Notes under the pieces: model-generated | Seen by the model: only the letters and a program-made list of their open reading frames with translations | Database searches by the model: none | What the model was told of the DNA's origin: nothing | Made by a program: the position numbers and the translations under genes | From: Chitinophagaceae bacterium | GTDB lineage: Bacteria; Bacteroidota; Bacteroidia; Chitinophagales; Chitinophagaceae | Length of the DNA stretch: 64,000 bases | NCBI GenBank assembly: GCA_024103425.1 | Contig: JAGFIS010000017.1 | Location: forward strand, 1-64,000 | Reading direction: 5' to 3' | Shown: positions 52,727-62,263 of the stretch, in pieces | Numbering within the stretch: the stretch's first letter is position 1 | Layout: each line of letters starts with the position of its first letter

Positions 52727-55700
52727 CTAATCACTAACCTTCACCCTTACCCCTTCACTGTGTGCGGTAAATTCAGGTGCATACATGCACTGAATAGAAG
52801 TGATGCCATTACTGAAATCTCCGGCGTGAGTTACAAACATGGAGTATTCAAATACATAGGTGCCTTTGGGCAGGTAATTGAAGAAGAAGTTGGTGCTGAC
52901 ATCTTTTGTACTCTGGTAATATCCGAGGGCTCCCTGACGGTGGTAACCGCTGAGAACATCAACGGGCTCCATGGCTGAAGCACGCATATCTTTCATATGT
53001 ACGTACTCCATATCGCGGTCAGACCGCAGCTCAATCCTTACGGTAATCTTATCACCGATTTTCAATTCATCTCCTTCGTTAACAGGGGAGAGCACAGGCC
53101 CGTGGTCGGAATTCTTCTGAACAAATAATTTCTTACTTAGTTTCAAAGGAGTCTCCGCAAAGGTGATTTTATCCAGATCTTCAAAGTATTGCCAGTAAAC
53201 AGCTCCCCATGAAGGGTTAATCTCTCCGGGTTTACTGCCTTCCTGTGTAACGGTAACGTTGATATTGCCCATATCAGGAGTAACGTATGCTCCGTCAATT
53301 CTTCTCTTGAAGTATCCTGTTCCGTCCTCCTGTATTTCATTCTTATTGTCAAATTCAAGATCTCCAAGAGTGATCTTCACATTCTTTTCAGCGGAGAACC
53401 AGTCTTCGCCTTGCAACAACAACGCATACACTGCTTCTGCAGTGGCCTTGGTCGACTTCCAGTTATTCGTCTGTTTATTTTTGAGCAACCAGGTTTTCAA
53501 TTCTCCTACTGCCTCAGCATCATTACCCACTTCCGAGAATACCTCTATCATTACAGATTGTGTTTCAATTGGTGCCTGGTACCACCAGAAACTGCGTTGT
53601 GTCAGTTCTTTCCAGTACATACCGAGTTCAGGATTGACGATCGCATTCTCCTTGAGCGATCTCAGGATAGCGTTGCTGATTTTTGTTTCTCCGGATCTGT
53701 GGAGGATGAGCGCAATTAATCCTCGCGAGTAGAGGTTCTGTGTTTTCCAGTACCTCTTTATCTGATCGTAGAAATAGTCGTATGCCTCGCGTCCTTCTTT
53801 AGATACGGCGATCATTTTAAAGAAGCTCCTCGTGTAGAGGTAGTGGACAGCTATATAAGACAGATGATTGTCTTCGGGCTTAAAGTTTTTAATTTTCTTC
53901 AGATTGGACAGGTCTTCAGCAATACGCCGGTCGAGATATTTGAGAGCTTTGTTAGCCATGATGTTGAGGTCTGCTTCACTTCCTTTTGGCCATGCTTTTA
54001 ATTGCTTCAGATGACCCATATCTGCCAATATGTACTGGGTGATGTAGCGATCATCAGGACCCTGAGTAAACCATGGGAAACCACCATTCGGCGTTTGTCT
54101 TTCCTTCACGATTTGTAAGGTCCGACCTAATTGCCCGCGCATGGTATTAAGGTCAAACAACAGTGCAATATTCTTCTTCTGTTGCTCTTCGCTCTTAGCT
54201 GCCATTACCCATGGAGTTTCTTCGAGAAGAACCGATTTGAGTTCCTGATTTTTTTGGAGATTACTCATGAATGCATCCGGTCCGAGCTGGCGCCACTTTT
54301 CAAAGACCTCTTTGAGTCTGGGAGAAGCATTTGCAATATGCATTGCCAGCGCATTGGCAAAGTAACGGTTGAAAATCTGTTCAGTACATTCGTAAGGATA
54401 CTCATTCAGGTAAGGCAGTGCCTGTACGGCATACCATGCGGGATTCGGTGTATACTCTACCGTTAGTCCGAAGTTAGAAAGAGTAGCACTATTTCCGCTG
54501 TTCTTCAGTTTTTCGAAGACGAAATTCTGAGAACCTGTTCTCTTCATCGGCAGTGGCAGTGCTTCTGTCACCAGCATTCTATTAGTAACTACCGGTATTA
54601 AAGCTTCTTCGCCGTCGCTCATGCCGGTGGTTTCTGCTACTATTTTGTAAGTGACAACATCGTTAAATCCTTTCGGAACTACAAAAGAGAAACTTACTGC
54701 TACGCTTTGACCTGCAGGAATTGTAAAAGGTTGCGTATCGGAATTCAGTTTGAACCATCCATCGACAGGCAACAGGGTAGAGGAGTTGAGCAGATGAAAA
54801 CTTGTTCTACCCGAAATTTCGTGATCGGTTATGTTGACCACCTTGGCTGAGAAAACAACACTGTCTCCTTCTCTGAAAAAACGTGGTGCATTGGGCATTA
54901 CCATCAGATCTTTTTGAGTAACGACAGACTTCTCTGCATATCCGGAAGACAGATCCCGGGTATGAGCCAGCGCCATCAGCTTCCATTTGGTTAGTGCCTC
55001 AGGCATGGTAAAGGAAAATGAAACGTTTCCTTCTTCGTCTGTTCTGAGTTGAGGGAAGAAGAATGCTGTCTCTCTGAAATCGGATCTTATTTTGACAGGA
55101 GGGGCCTCACTTTCTTGCTCTTTTGCCTCTATGACTTCCGAGTTTTCAACAGGAGTAGGTTGAATAATCTCATCCAATTTGCCACCTCCAGATGGAGCTT
55201 CGCGATTATACTGAACCATATTCTCTGTAGCTTCATCAACAGCCACACTCGGTTCAGATTTAAGTATCGCCATGTTTCTCATCGGACGGAAAATACCGGA
55301 TCCGGAGTAGTAGCTCAGCATAACAATGTAATCGTAGGTCTTCGACGGGTAATTTTTGTAATTACGCTCATAAGAATAATTTGATGAGTTTATGGAAGTA
55401 AAATTCCCCGAAGTAACCCATGACGAACGCGGATAAAAATTGCTCCAGACATTCAACGGATTCCATTTTTGAGGTTTAAACTGATCAAGAGACTCGTCGT
55501 ACATTCCTGCAAGCAGTTCGGCTGCTACTTTTGAATTATTCTTCCCGCTGATGGTTATCTTCCATTGTTCTTCGCTGCCCGGGATTGTTTTTTCTCTGTA
55601 AGTATCGAAGCGGATGTCGAGCTTTTTGTTATCCCATGGTACGGCTACATATATCTGAGCGCTGTAGAATCGGTTATCTTTTATGAAGAAGAAGTTTTTC

Positions 55701-58700
55701 GCATATCCTCCCCGGTCTGATTCGTTTATTGAAAAATCAAAAGGCTGCATTTTGTTGTTAAGCCTTGTCAGCGCCATCTCATCTTTCGACCTTTCTGTTT
55801 CTTCTTGGGTTACCATCTCAGTGAATAAGTAGATATCTGCCGATGATCCTATGTACACGGTTTTGGTTTCACCGGGTTGGCCGGTAACAGATTTGTCTGA
55901 TAAAAAGAAGAAATCATCACCCGGCAGTTTCTTACTTTGCGGATCAAAGACACGAAAGTATTTCACGTCTTCAACAGGATTTCCGTATCTGTCTTCTGAG
56001 CTAACGGTAGCGACATACCATCCTGATTTCAATCCTTTCTGTAAAGCAAACTCACCGGTTCCATTGATAGAATCGATCAATGAATATACTGCTCTGCCTC
56101 TTTCCCAGGTTTCGGGTTGGTCCTCATCGCGATATGGATCATTAGGGAAATACTTAACGAACTCCTTTTCTGACATTACAGTTGTGTCAGGTGTCTGCCA
56201 TAACCTTTCCCTGAGCATTCTTCCGGGAGATTTGAGTTCATAAATTTTTAAAGCTGAAGAAACATTTTGCGGTTTACCGCTGAGATTTTGAGCAGCAACG
56301 GTAATCTTTCTGAAGTCGGTGGAACGATATGTCCCTTTGTTCGTCACGGCAAGCAAAAGGTTAAGCGATTTGTATCCAACCGGAATCGTAGCTTCAGCGC
56401 TTCTTGTCTCCCCGTTGATATCTGTCACATCAACGGAAATCCGGTAATCAAATATAGGGTCGTTCTCAGGATCCAGTGCCAGATCGGGTATAGCTCTGAA
56501 GGTAATGTAAAAAGAACCGTCGGCGTTGGTAACAGTCTCTCCGTTTACAATTTCCTGCGAGGATGTGGATGGGATTCCTATCCTCCAGAAACGCCACAGG
56601 TATGGAAATCTGGCCATCCGTGTAATCCTGTACGTTACTTTTGCACCATCAACAGTATTTCCTGCATAGGCTATTGCATTTCCCCTGATTTGAATGGTAT
56701 CGTCGATTTTGAAAGATTGCTCAGGCTGTTCGATTTCAGCATAAAACTTTGGCCTCTTGTATTCTTCAACAGAGATATAATGTGAGTAAGTGCTGTATCC
56801 ATCCACACTGATTCTGAAAGTTCCATTGAGCTGGTTTTGCGGAAGTGTGAATTTCCCTGCCAGCGATCCGAAGTCATTTAGCTCAGCCCTGACGGAATCG
56901 ACTTTCTGCCCGTTGGTATTGTACAACGTTATGTTGAGCGGTAATTTATCAGCCAGAAGTCTGTAAAGGCCTGATTCCCTGTCGCGGGTAATACCTATTA
57001 CTTTGAAATAAACAGTTTGTCCCGGACGATAGATGCTCCTGTCTGTAAAATAGAACATGCGTGTGTATTTCTTCTCATATTCCTGCAGCGATAAGAGAGA
57101 ATCCCTGCTCTCGGGTGTTCCTGTGTACGCATAATAATACTCGCGGTTATCTAAGAACAGATAATCGTCTTTGTAGGAAACTTCAAATCTGATGGAAGCA
57201 TTCAGATCTTTGGGAAGTGTCGCATGTCCCTTTGCATCAGTTTCCAGGTGTGTCAGGAGTTTGTATTCATACTTGCGGCTGTTATAATTATAGCTCTCAG
57301 CCCATACTTTTATTCTTGCCTTGTCAAGAGGTGCTCCTGTAGAACGGTTCAGTACCAAAAGATCAGACTCGTTTCGGATATAGCTGATATCGGATACATA
57401 AAATTCTGAAGCAGACAGCACAGACTTTTCGTCTCCAAAGTTCTTTTTCGTTGATGCTATCAGTAAATATTCTCCAACAGGCAATCCTTCCACTCTTATT
57501 TCTGCAGAGTGTTCGAGATAATCTTTTATTGAAGGCAAAGGCTGTGTCCATTCTTTAATAGATGCTGCAGTAGCATAAACATTCTTCAGGTTCCTGCTAT
57601 TGCTTATCTGATTCTTGAGCCTTGGTGTCAGTCGTGCAACACGCAAGTAAACAGTATCCACATTCTTAAATCCTGTTAAGGCCCTGAAGTCTTTTCCCGG
57701 AACATTCACTTTCTCTAATTGTAGCCTGATGGCAGGAAATACTGTTTCATTGATAAGGTTGAAAGCATAGGTACCTCCTTCGCTTTTAGGATAATCTTTG
57801 TACACTCTCCTGAGTATATCCATAGCCTCAACCATCCGCCGGCCTTTCTTTGCAGGATCCTGTTCTTTTGCAACTGTATTGATAAGTTGCTCAGCCCAAA
57901 AGTACCCCGCTAAGGCAACCGAGGGGTCTTTATAGCTTTCATAAATATTCTGAAGGGCTGCCATATACAGTTCATCCTTTCCTTGCATACGTGCGTTGTC
58001 GAATACATATTTGAGCCTCTCCAGATCTACATCCACTAACGCATCAATGCTGTTCATGTGCAATCCGATCAGTTCCTGATAAATACCAAGAGCAATGAGA
58101 GCAGGGGATGAAGTGTCTGATGTTGGGAACTTTACTTTTATAAATGCTCTTGCCGGAGCAAATGTTGCCGGATCGGTGATTTCAAAAGCATTGGCAGCTT
58201 TTGTAATTGCTATTTCGGGGTTGACGAAGAAAGACAGAGCACGATGGGCCAACAAATCGAAAAGGGTAGGGCGCAGTTGTCTGGCATTCCCCTTAGAGAT
58301 GATGGCGTCAAATTGGTCTACCGGAATCGTCTTCAGCCTTTCATCCTTCAGACTTTCGCGGTATAGCGAGGAAATCTCCCGAAAAAAATCTTCCTTACTC
58401 CAGGTATCTATATCGTCTTTTTGAAAATCGACAGTTTCAGTGGCAGAATACAGCCGGTAACGGTTTTGTGCGAAATAATTCTGATAGTATTGAGCTGTGA
58501 TATTCTGAAGAACAGACTTAGCAGGTTGCGAAGCTTTATCGATTTCCATACGCATACTATCGATCATTGCCTTTTCAGCATCTTCCTGAAGATTGCTGCC
58601 ATAATAGGCTTTATACAAAAGACACTTCACAATCTGAGGCTCATTGTCTGATTGCCTGGCAGAATGATAAATTTGATTAATTGTTGCAATCGCAGTTTGT

Positions 58701-58837
58701 GGTAATCTATTCGAAATGGCTTTTTCCACCTCAGCCCATTCTTTTTTATACTCAGGATCTTGTCCGTTTGTGTTCATAGTCAACATTATCAATGTCAAAA
58801 AGATGGAACAAAAGGAAATAAGACTATTCTTCGTCAT
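52727..58837 (-). CDS. Alpha-2-macroglobulin family protein
   Basis: Very large exported protein (2036 residues) of the bacterial alpha-2-macroglobulin group, expected to trap proteases. It starts with a signal peptide (residues 1-26). The N-terminal third is a helical region, followed by MG domains (around DRSIYRPGQTVYFKVIGITRD and VEEYKRPKFYAEIEQPEQSFKIDD), the A2M signature KWKLMALAHTRDLSSGYAEKSVVTQKDLMVMPNAPRFFREGD, and the thioester motif CTEQ in NEYPYECTEQ (Cys1484), so the covalent trap is likely functional. No lipobox is seen, so it may be periplasmic. In Proteobacteria this protein pairs with PBP1C; that gene is absent here. Confidence 0.93.
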   Translation of the reverse strand: MTKNSLISFCSIFLTLIMLTMNTNGQDPEYKKEWAEVEKAISNRLPQTAIATINQIYHSARQSDNEPQIVKCLLYKAYYGSNLQEDAEKAMIDSMRMEIDKASQPAKSVLQNITAQYYQNYFAQNRYRLYSATETVDFQKDDIDTWSKEDFFREISSLYRESLKDERLKTIPVDQFDAIISKGNARQLRPTLFDLLAHRALSFFVNPEIAITKAANAFEITDPATFAPARAFIKVKFPTSDTSSPALIALGIYQELIGLHMNSIDALVDVDLERLKYVFDNARMQGKDELYMAALQNIYESYKDPSVALAGYFWAEQLINTVAKEQDPAKKGRRMVEAMDILRRVYKDYPKSEGGTYAFNLINETVFPAIRLQLEKVNVPGKDFRALTGFKNVDTVYLRVARLTPRLKNQISNSRNLKNVYATAASIKEWTQPLPSIKDYLEHSAEIRVEGLPVGEYLLIASTKKNFGDEKSVLSASEFYVSDISYIRNESDLLVLNRSTGAPLDKARIKVWAESYNYNSRKYEYKLLTHLETDAKGHATLPKDLNASIRFEVSYKDDYLFLDNREYYYAYTGTPESRDSLLSLQEYEKKYTRMFYFTDRSIYRPGQTVYFKVIGITRDRESGLYRLLADKLPLNITLYNTNGQKVDSVRAELNDFGSLAGKFTLPQNQLNGTFRISVDGYSTYSHYISVEEYKRPKFYAEIEQPEQSFKIDDTIQIRGNAIAYAGNTVDGAKVTYRITRMARFPYLWRFWRIGIPSTSSQEIVNGETVTNADGSFYITFRAIPDLALDPENDPIFDYRISVDVTDINGETRSAEATIPVGYKSLNLLLAVTNKGTYRSTDFRKITVAAQNLSGKPQNVSSALKIYELKSPGRMLRERLWQTPDTTVMSEKEFVKYFPNDPYRDEDQPETWERGRAVYSLIDSINGTGEFALQKGLKSGWYVATVSSEDRYGNPVEDVKYFRVFDPQSKKLPGDDFFFLSDKSVTGQPGETKTVYIGSSADIYLFTEMVTQEETERSKDEMALTRLNNKMQPFDFSINESDRGGYAKNFFFIKDNRFYSAQIYVAVPWDNKKLDIRFDTYREKTIPGSEEQWKITISGKNNSKVAAELLAGMYDESLDQFKPQKWNPLNVWSNFYPRSSWVTSGNFTSINSSNYSYERNYKNYPSKTYDYIVMLSYYSGSGIFRPMRNMAILKSEPSVAVDEATENMVQYNREAPSGGGKLDEIIQPTPVENSEVIEAKEQESEAPPVKIRSDFRETAFFFPQLRTDEEGNVSFSFTMPEALTKWKLMALAHTRDLSSGYAEKSVVTQKDLMVMPNAPRFFREGDSVVFSAKVVNITDHEISGRTSFHLLNSSTLLPVDGWFKLNSDTQPFTIPAGQSVAVSFSFVVPKGFNDVVTYKIVAETTGMSDGEEALIPVVTNRMLVTEALPLPMKRTGSQNFVFEKLKNSGNSATLSNFGLTVEYTPNPAWYAVQALPYLNEYPYECTEQIFNRYFANALAMHIANASPRLKEVFEKWRQLGPDAFMSNLQKNQELKSVLLEETPWVMAAKSEEQQKKNIALLFDLNTMRGQLGRTLQIVKERQTPNGGFPWFTQGPDDRYITQYILADMGHLKQLKAWPKGSEADLNIMANKALKYLDRRIAEDLSNLKKIKNFKPEDNHLSYIAVHYLYTRSFFKMIAVSKEGREAYDYFYDQIKRYWKTQNLYSRGLIALILHRSGETKISNAILRSLKENAIVNPELGMYWKELTQRSFWWYQAPIETQSVMIEVFSEVGNDAEAVGELKTWLLKNKQTNNWKSTKATAEAVYALLLQGEDWFSAEKNVKITLGDLEFDNKNEIQEDGTGYFKRRIDGAYVTPDMGNINVTVTQEGSKPGEINPSWGAVYWQYFEDLDKITFAETPLKLSKKLFVQKNSDHGPVLSPVNEGDELKIGDKITVRIELRSDRDMEYVHMKDMRASAMEPVDVLSGYHRQGALGYYQSTKDVSTNFFFNYLPKGTYVFEYSMFVTHAGDFSNGITSIQCMYAPEFTAHSEGVRVKVSD

Positions 58838-59047
58838 TTAGAAAAGTTTGTTTAGTAAAAGAGTTCCGATTTCCTCTCAAAGTTGTATGAAGGTATATAA
58901 TGAAATCAAAATATTTGACAATTGTTCATTTTGATTATTTAACTCTTTGATGATAGGTAGCGGTCGATTCCATAGATTAAAATTGATTTTGTAGTTTTTT
59001 TATGACAGTTTTGCGCAGAACTAATCAATTGTTTAACCCGTCCGGCC

Positions 59048-60553
59048 ATGTCACAAATCAGAAGGCAGAGTATATTATCCACTGTTTTGGTATACGCCGG
59101 ATTTTTGGCCGGGTTTGTCAACACTTATCTGTTTACAAGACAGGGCTCTCCATTTTCAACTTCCGAATATGCCATGACCACTATTTTTCTGGCAGTCGGT
59201 AACCTGATGTTTGCTTTTGCCAATATGGGAATGATAACAGTGGTGTACAAGTTTTATCCCTATTATAAGGATAGTCTTCCGAAAAAGAAAATTGACCTGA
59301 TGGCCTGGACGATAGTCATCAGTTTAATAGGTTTTCTCCTGGTAGTGTTGGGTGGTGTAGTCTTCAAAGATCTGATTGTGCGGAAGTTTGCTACCAACTC
59401 TCCTTTATTTCTACAGTATTTTAATTGGATATTCCCTTTTAGTTTCGGGATACTTTTTTTCTCTCTTTTTGAAGCTTTCGCCTGGAATATCAGAGAATCT
59501 GTCTTCACTACTTTTCTCAGGGAATTGTTATTCAAAGGCCTGGTATTGGGGTTGATTCTCTTGTTAAGTTTCAAGGTTATAGATGGGTTTGATGCCTTTA
59601 TCAAATTGTATTCGCTGACCTTCGGAGTTACGGCCCTGATACTTCTGATTTTTTTGATGGCAAGGAAGGAATTCCCGTTTACGCTGACCATAAGTAACGT
59701 TACCCGCAAGTTTTATAAGAAGATGAGGGCAATGGCTGTCATCTCTTACTTCGGAGGTATTGTTTATATGGTTGCGAATTTTATAGATATGCTGATTATA
59801 ATGTCAGTTTTGGGGACGGATGAAGCGGGAATTTACTCTCTCGGTCTTGTTGTAGGCAGTCTTGTACAGGCACCTCAGCGTGGAGCGGTAGCCGCAGCCA
59901 CACCCGTGCTCTCACAGGCATGGAAGGATAAGGATCATGAAAAGATTCAGAGAATCTATAACCGGTCGGGATTGAACTTATTAATCGGGTCATTGGCTAT
60001 TTTTCTTTTGATATGGCTGAGTTATTCGGATATTGTTGAGTCGTTTCACCTGCAACCGGCCTATCTGGATTCCTTATGGGTTTTCTTTTTTGTCGGCCTC
60101 GCGAGGATAGTAGATCTGGGTACAGGCATCAACTCTCAGATCATCAGCACATCTTCTTACTGGAGATTTGAATTTGTTAGCGGAATGGTGCTTTTGGCTG
60201 TGATAGTTCCTTTAGATTATATTCTCGTGAAGAAGATTGGTATTGTGGGAGCCGGTGTTTCTATGTTTTTTGCAATGGCAGTTTATAATATTGTTCGTAT
60301 TGTTTTCCTTTATGCAAAGTTCAGAATGCATCCCTTCTCAGTAAATATGTTGTATAGTGTTTTCTTTGCGGGTGTGTCTTATTTTATTTGCTATTATGCT
60401 TTTCAATCTATGCATGGTTTCCCTGCTATCATTTTAAGAAGCCTGTTGTTTATCGTGTTGTTTGGAGGCACCGTTTACTTTTTCAAACTGACTCCCGATC
60501 TCGTTCCTGTGCTAAAGACATTGAAGAAGAGAGTTACCGGGGAAAGTGAGTAG
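59048..60553 (+). CDS. Polysaccharide flippase (Wzx/MATE-like)
   Basis: Multi-spanning membrane protein of about 12-14 helices, 501 residues, that probably moves lipid-linked oligosaccharides across the inner membrane. The start SQIRRQSILSTVLVYAGFLAGFVNTYLFTRQ and the phrase GTDEAGIYSLGLVVGSLVQAPQRGAVAAATPVLSQAWKDKD are typical of the MOP/polysaccharide biosynthesis superfamily. It stands alone, divergent from the alpha-2-macroglobulin gene, and may act with the glycosyltransferases at 38-41 kb, though these are far away. Confidence 0.9.
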   Translation: MSQIRRQSILSTVLVYAGFLAGFVNTYLFTRQGSPFSTSEYAMTTIFLAVGNLMFAFANMGMITVVYKFYPYYKDSLPKKKIDLMAWTIVISLIGFLLVVLGGVVFKDLIVRKFATNSPLFLQYFNWIFPFSFGILFFSLFEAFAWNIRESVFTTFLRELLFKGLVLGLILLLSFKVIDGFDAFIKLYSLTFGVTALILLIFLMARKEFPFTLTISNVTRKFYKKMRAMAVISYFGGIVYMVANFIDMLIIMSVLGTDEAGIYSLGLVVGSLVQAPQRGAVAAATPVLSQAWKDKDHEKIQRIYNRSGLNLLIGSLAIFLLIWLSYSDIVESFHLQPAYLDSLWVFFFVGLARIVDLGTGINSQIISTSSYWRFEFVSGMVLLAVIVPLDYILVKKIGIVGAGVSMFFAMAVYNIVRIVFLYAKFRMHPFSVNMLYSVFFAGVSYFICYYAFQSMHGFPAIILRSLLFIVLFGGTVYFFKLTPDLVPVLKTLKKRVTGESE

Positions 60554-60837
60554 GGGGATGTTTCTCTCATATTTCGCAGATAAGCACAGATAAAGGATGT
60601 GTTTTCGTATCCTATTTCACACACCCGTATGCAAGTGCTTACCAATACCGGTAATAACCTACCTAATCATCGTCATGCTGTCCCGATAACTATCCGTGAT
60701 TGATACGGCATCTGTTCAAGTAAATGAGAGATTCTGAATCAAGTTCAGGATGACTTTGGAGTGTGTGCCGGGTTTAAAACCTTTTAGGTTTTTCGAAACC
60801 TCATAGGTTTCGCTCATGCCTCTTCCTTCTATAAATA
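60554..60837. other. Intergenic gap with degenerate repeat sequences
   Basis: No gene recognised. It holds a pair of imperfect inverted stretches (see next entry) and, near 60780-60820, two AAACCT/AGGTTT-type hairpins that could end the flippase transcript. Confidence 0.45.
60672..60754. repeat. Degenerate intergenic palindromic element
   Basis: GTCATGCTG (60672-60680) and CAGGATGAC (60746-60754) are inverted at 8 of 9 positions and flanked by sequences such as GATTCTGAATCAAGTTCAGG, which I recall from a widespread intergenic element in bacteria. Low confidence. Confidence 0.35.
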
Positions 60838-60873
60838 AAAAAAACCTGCAAAACTTTACAGCCTTGCAGGTTT
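60838..60873 (-). terminator. Terminator of the amidohydrolase pair
   Basis: AAACCTGCAA (60842-60851) pairs with TTGCAGGTTT (60864-60873) over 10 bp; on the minus strand a T-run follows. It lies 20 bases behind the last stop codon of the pair. Confidence 0.85.
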
Positions 60874-60892
60874 CCATTTAAAATTTATTCAA

Positions 60893-62242
60893 TTAATACT
60901 TCGCCGGTTCTTTCAGTTTAATACCGTATTTGTATTGGTAACGGTCTGACAATTGAGTCTGTTTATTATCTAGGTTCACTTTCCTGCCTTGAATGAAAGC
61001 CAGTTCTACAACGCTTTCTTTCATATCGAGGATATCTCCTTCGCTAACAATGATATTAGCATCCTTACCTGCCTCTATAGTTCCGGTTTTATCATCAACT
61101 CTGAGGATTTTGGCCGCATTCAACGTGATGGCACTCAGCGCTTGTTCTTTTGTGAGTCCGTATGCGGCAGCAGTGCCGGCATTGTAAGATAAGTTGCGGC
61201 CACGTGTTGTGTTGTCCACATCGCAGATAGCGAAGAGTACTCCAGCCTTTTGCAACATTGATGGTGTTTTAAACGGCTGATCAACGTCATCATCAGTTGA
61301 TTGCGGAAGTGAGTGCATCTGTTCCAAGATAACGGGGATATCATTTGCTTTCAAGATATCAGCAATCTGCCAGGAGTCTGCACCGCCAACAATCACCACA
61401 TTAAATCCGAATTCTTTTTTGAAGTCGATTGCAAAGAGCATTTCCTTAACGCCATCGCAGTGGATGAACAGGCTTTGCGATTTATCGAACAAACTTTTGG
61501 TAGCTTCAAATTTCAGGTTGGTAGTATTGCCGTGATTACCTTCGAGATATGCTTTTGCCTGGCGGAAGAAGTCTTTCGCTTCTTCGATTCTCTTCAGTCC
61601 GGTAGCAGCTGCATTTCCTTGTGGCTGTTGGCCTCCAAAGAAGAAAGCACCGAAACGTCCTCCGAATCTTTGTGTCAGAGAAGGCATGTTCAGATGCATT
61701 TGTCCGTCCATTTTGTAGGCTGCATCTTCCCAGTTCCATGCGTCTAATTGCACAACCGATGACGTTCCGGGAATCAAAGATCTTCCTCCAGATTCATTCT
61801 GTGGTACAATGTTAGCAAACAGGATACCGTTTGTCCGCATTACATTGACGATCTGATTATCGGTATTGTAGGCTACGATTGAACGGATACTGGGGTTGAT
61901 GTCACCAAGTTCGTTATAGTCATCAGTACCGCGAACACCACCGCTCACTTCTTTAATGCCGAGGTTTGAAATCGAACTAATTAGTCCGGGATAAACCTGT
62001 TTTCCCTTCACATTATATACCTTGGCATTCGCAGGAGCGGATACACCTACCCCGACTTTTTCAATCTTTGATCCGTTGATTACTATCGTGCCATTCTCGA
62101 TAACGGTTCCGTTACCAACGTGGATAGTAGCGTTAGTCAGCGCTATTACCCCTTTGTTTTCAGGAGCCGGATAAATGTCCGGTTGGGCGAAGACCGTACT
62201 TCCCGAAAACAGCACCGTGAGAATTAAAAATATATGTTTCAT
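60893..62242 (-). CDS. Exported amidohydrolase-like protein lacking HxH
   Basis: Signal peptide MKHIFLILTVLFSGSTVFAQ, then an amidohydrolase fold: ITNATIHVGNGTVIENGTIVI and the end DANIIVSEGDILDMKESVVELAFIQGRKV. The usual PGLIDxHxH motif reads PGLISSISN, with Ile91 and Asn93 where the histidines should be; further metal ligands also look altered (IHCDGVKEM, IVGGADSW), although CDVDNTTRGR keeps an Asp. So it is probably catalytically silent. It is the second gene of a minus-strand pair, 21 bp behind the intact homologue, suggesting a hetero-complex or a structural role. Confidence 0.85.
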   Translation of the reverse strand: MKHIFLILTVLFSGSTVFAQPDIYPAPENKGVIALTNATIHVGNGTVIENGTIVINGSKIEKVGVGVSAPANAKVYNVKGKQVYPGLISSISNLGIKEVSGGVRGTDDYNELGDINPSIRSIVAYNTDNQIVNVMRTNGILFANIVPQNESGGRSLIPGTSSVVQLDAWNWEDAAYKMDGQMHLNMPSLTQRFGGRFGAFFFGGQQPQGNAAATGLKRIEEAKDFFRQAKAYLEGNHGNTTNLKFEATKSLFDKSQSLFIHCDGVKEMLFAIDFKKEFGFNVVIVGGADSWQIADILKANDIPVILEQMHSLPQSTDDDVDQPFKTPSMLQKAGVLFAICDVDNTTRGRNLSYNAGTAAAYGLTKEQALSAITLNAAKILRVDDKTGTIEAGKDANIIVSEGDILDMKESVVELAFIQGRKVNLDNKQTQLSDRYQYKYGIKLKEPAKY

Positions 62243-62263
62243 CTTTTATGATTTTTAGTTTGG

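Noticed and set aside
56267..56785. 172-residue frame antisense to the alpha-2-macroglobulin gene
   Set aside because: Same reason; no recognisable domain.
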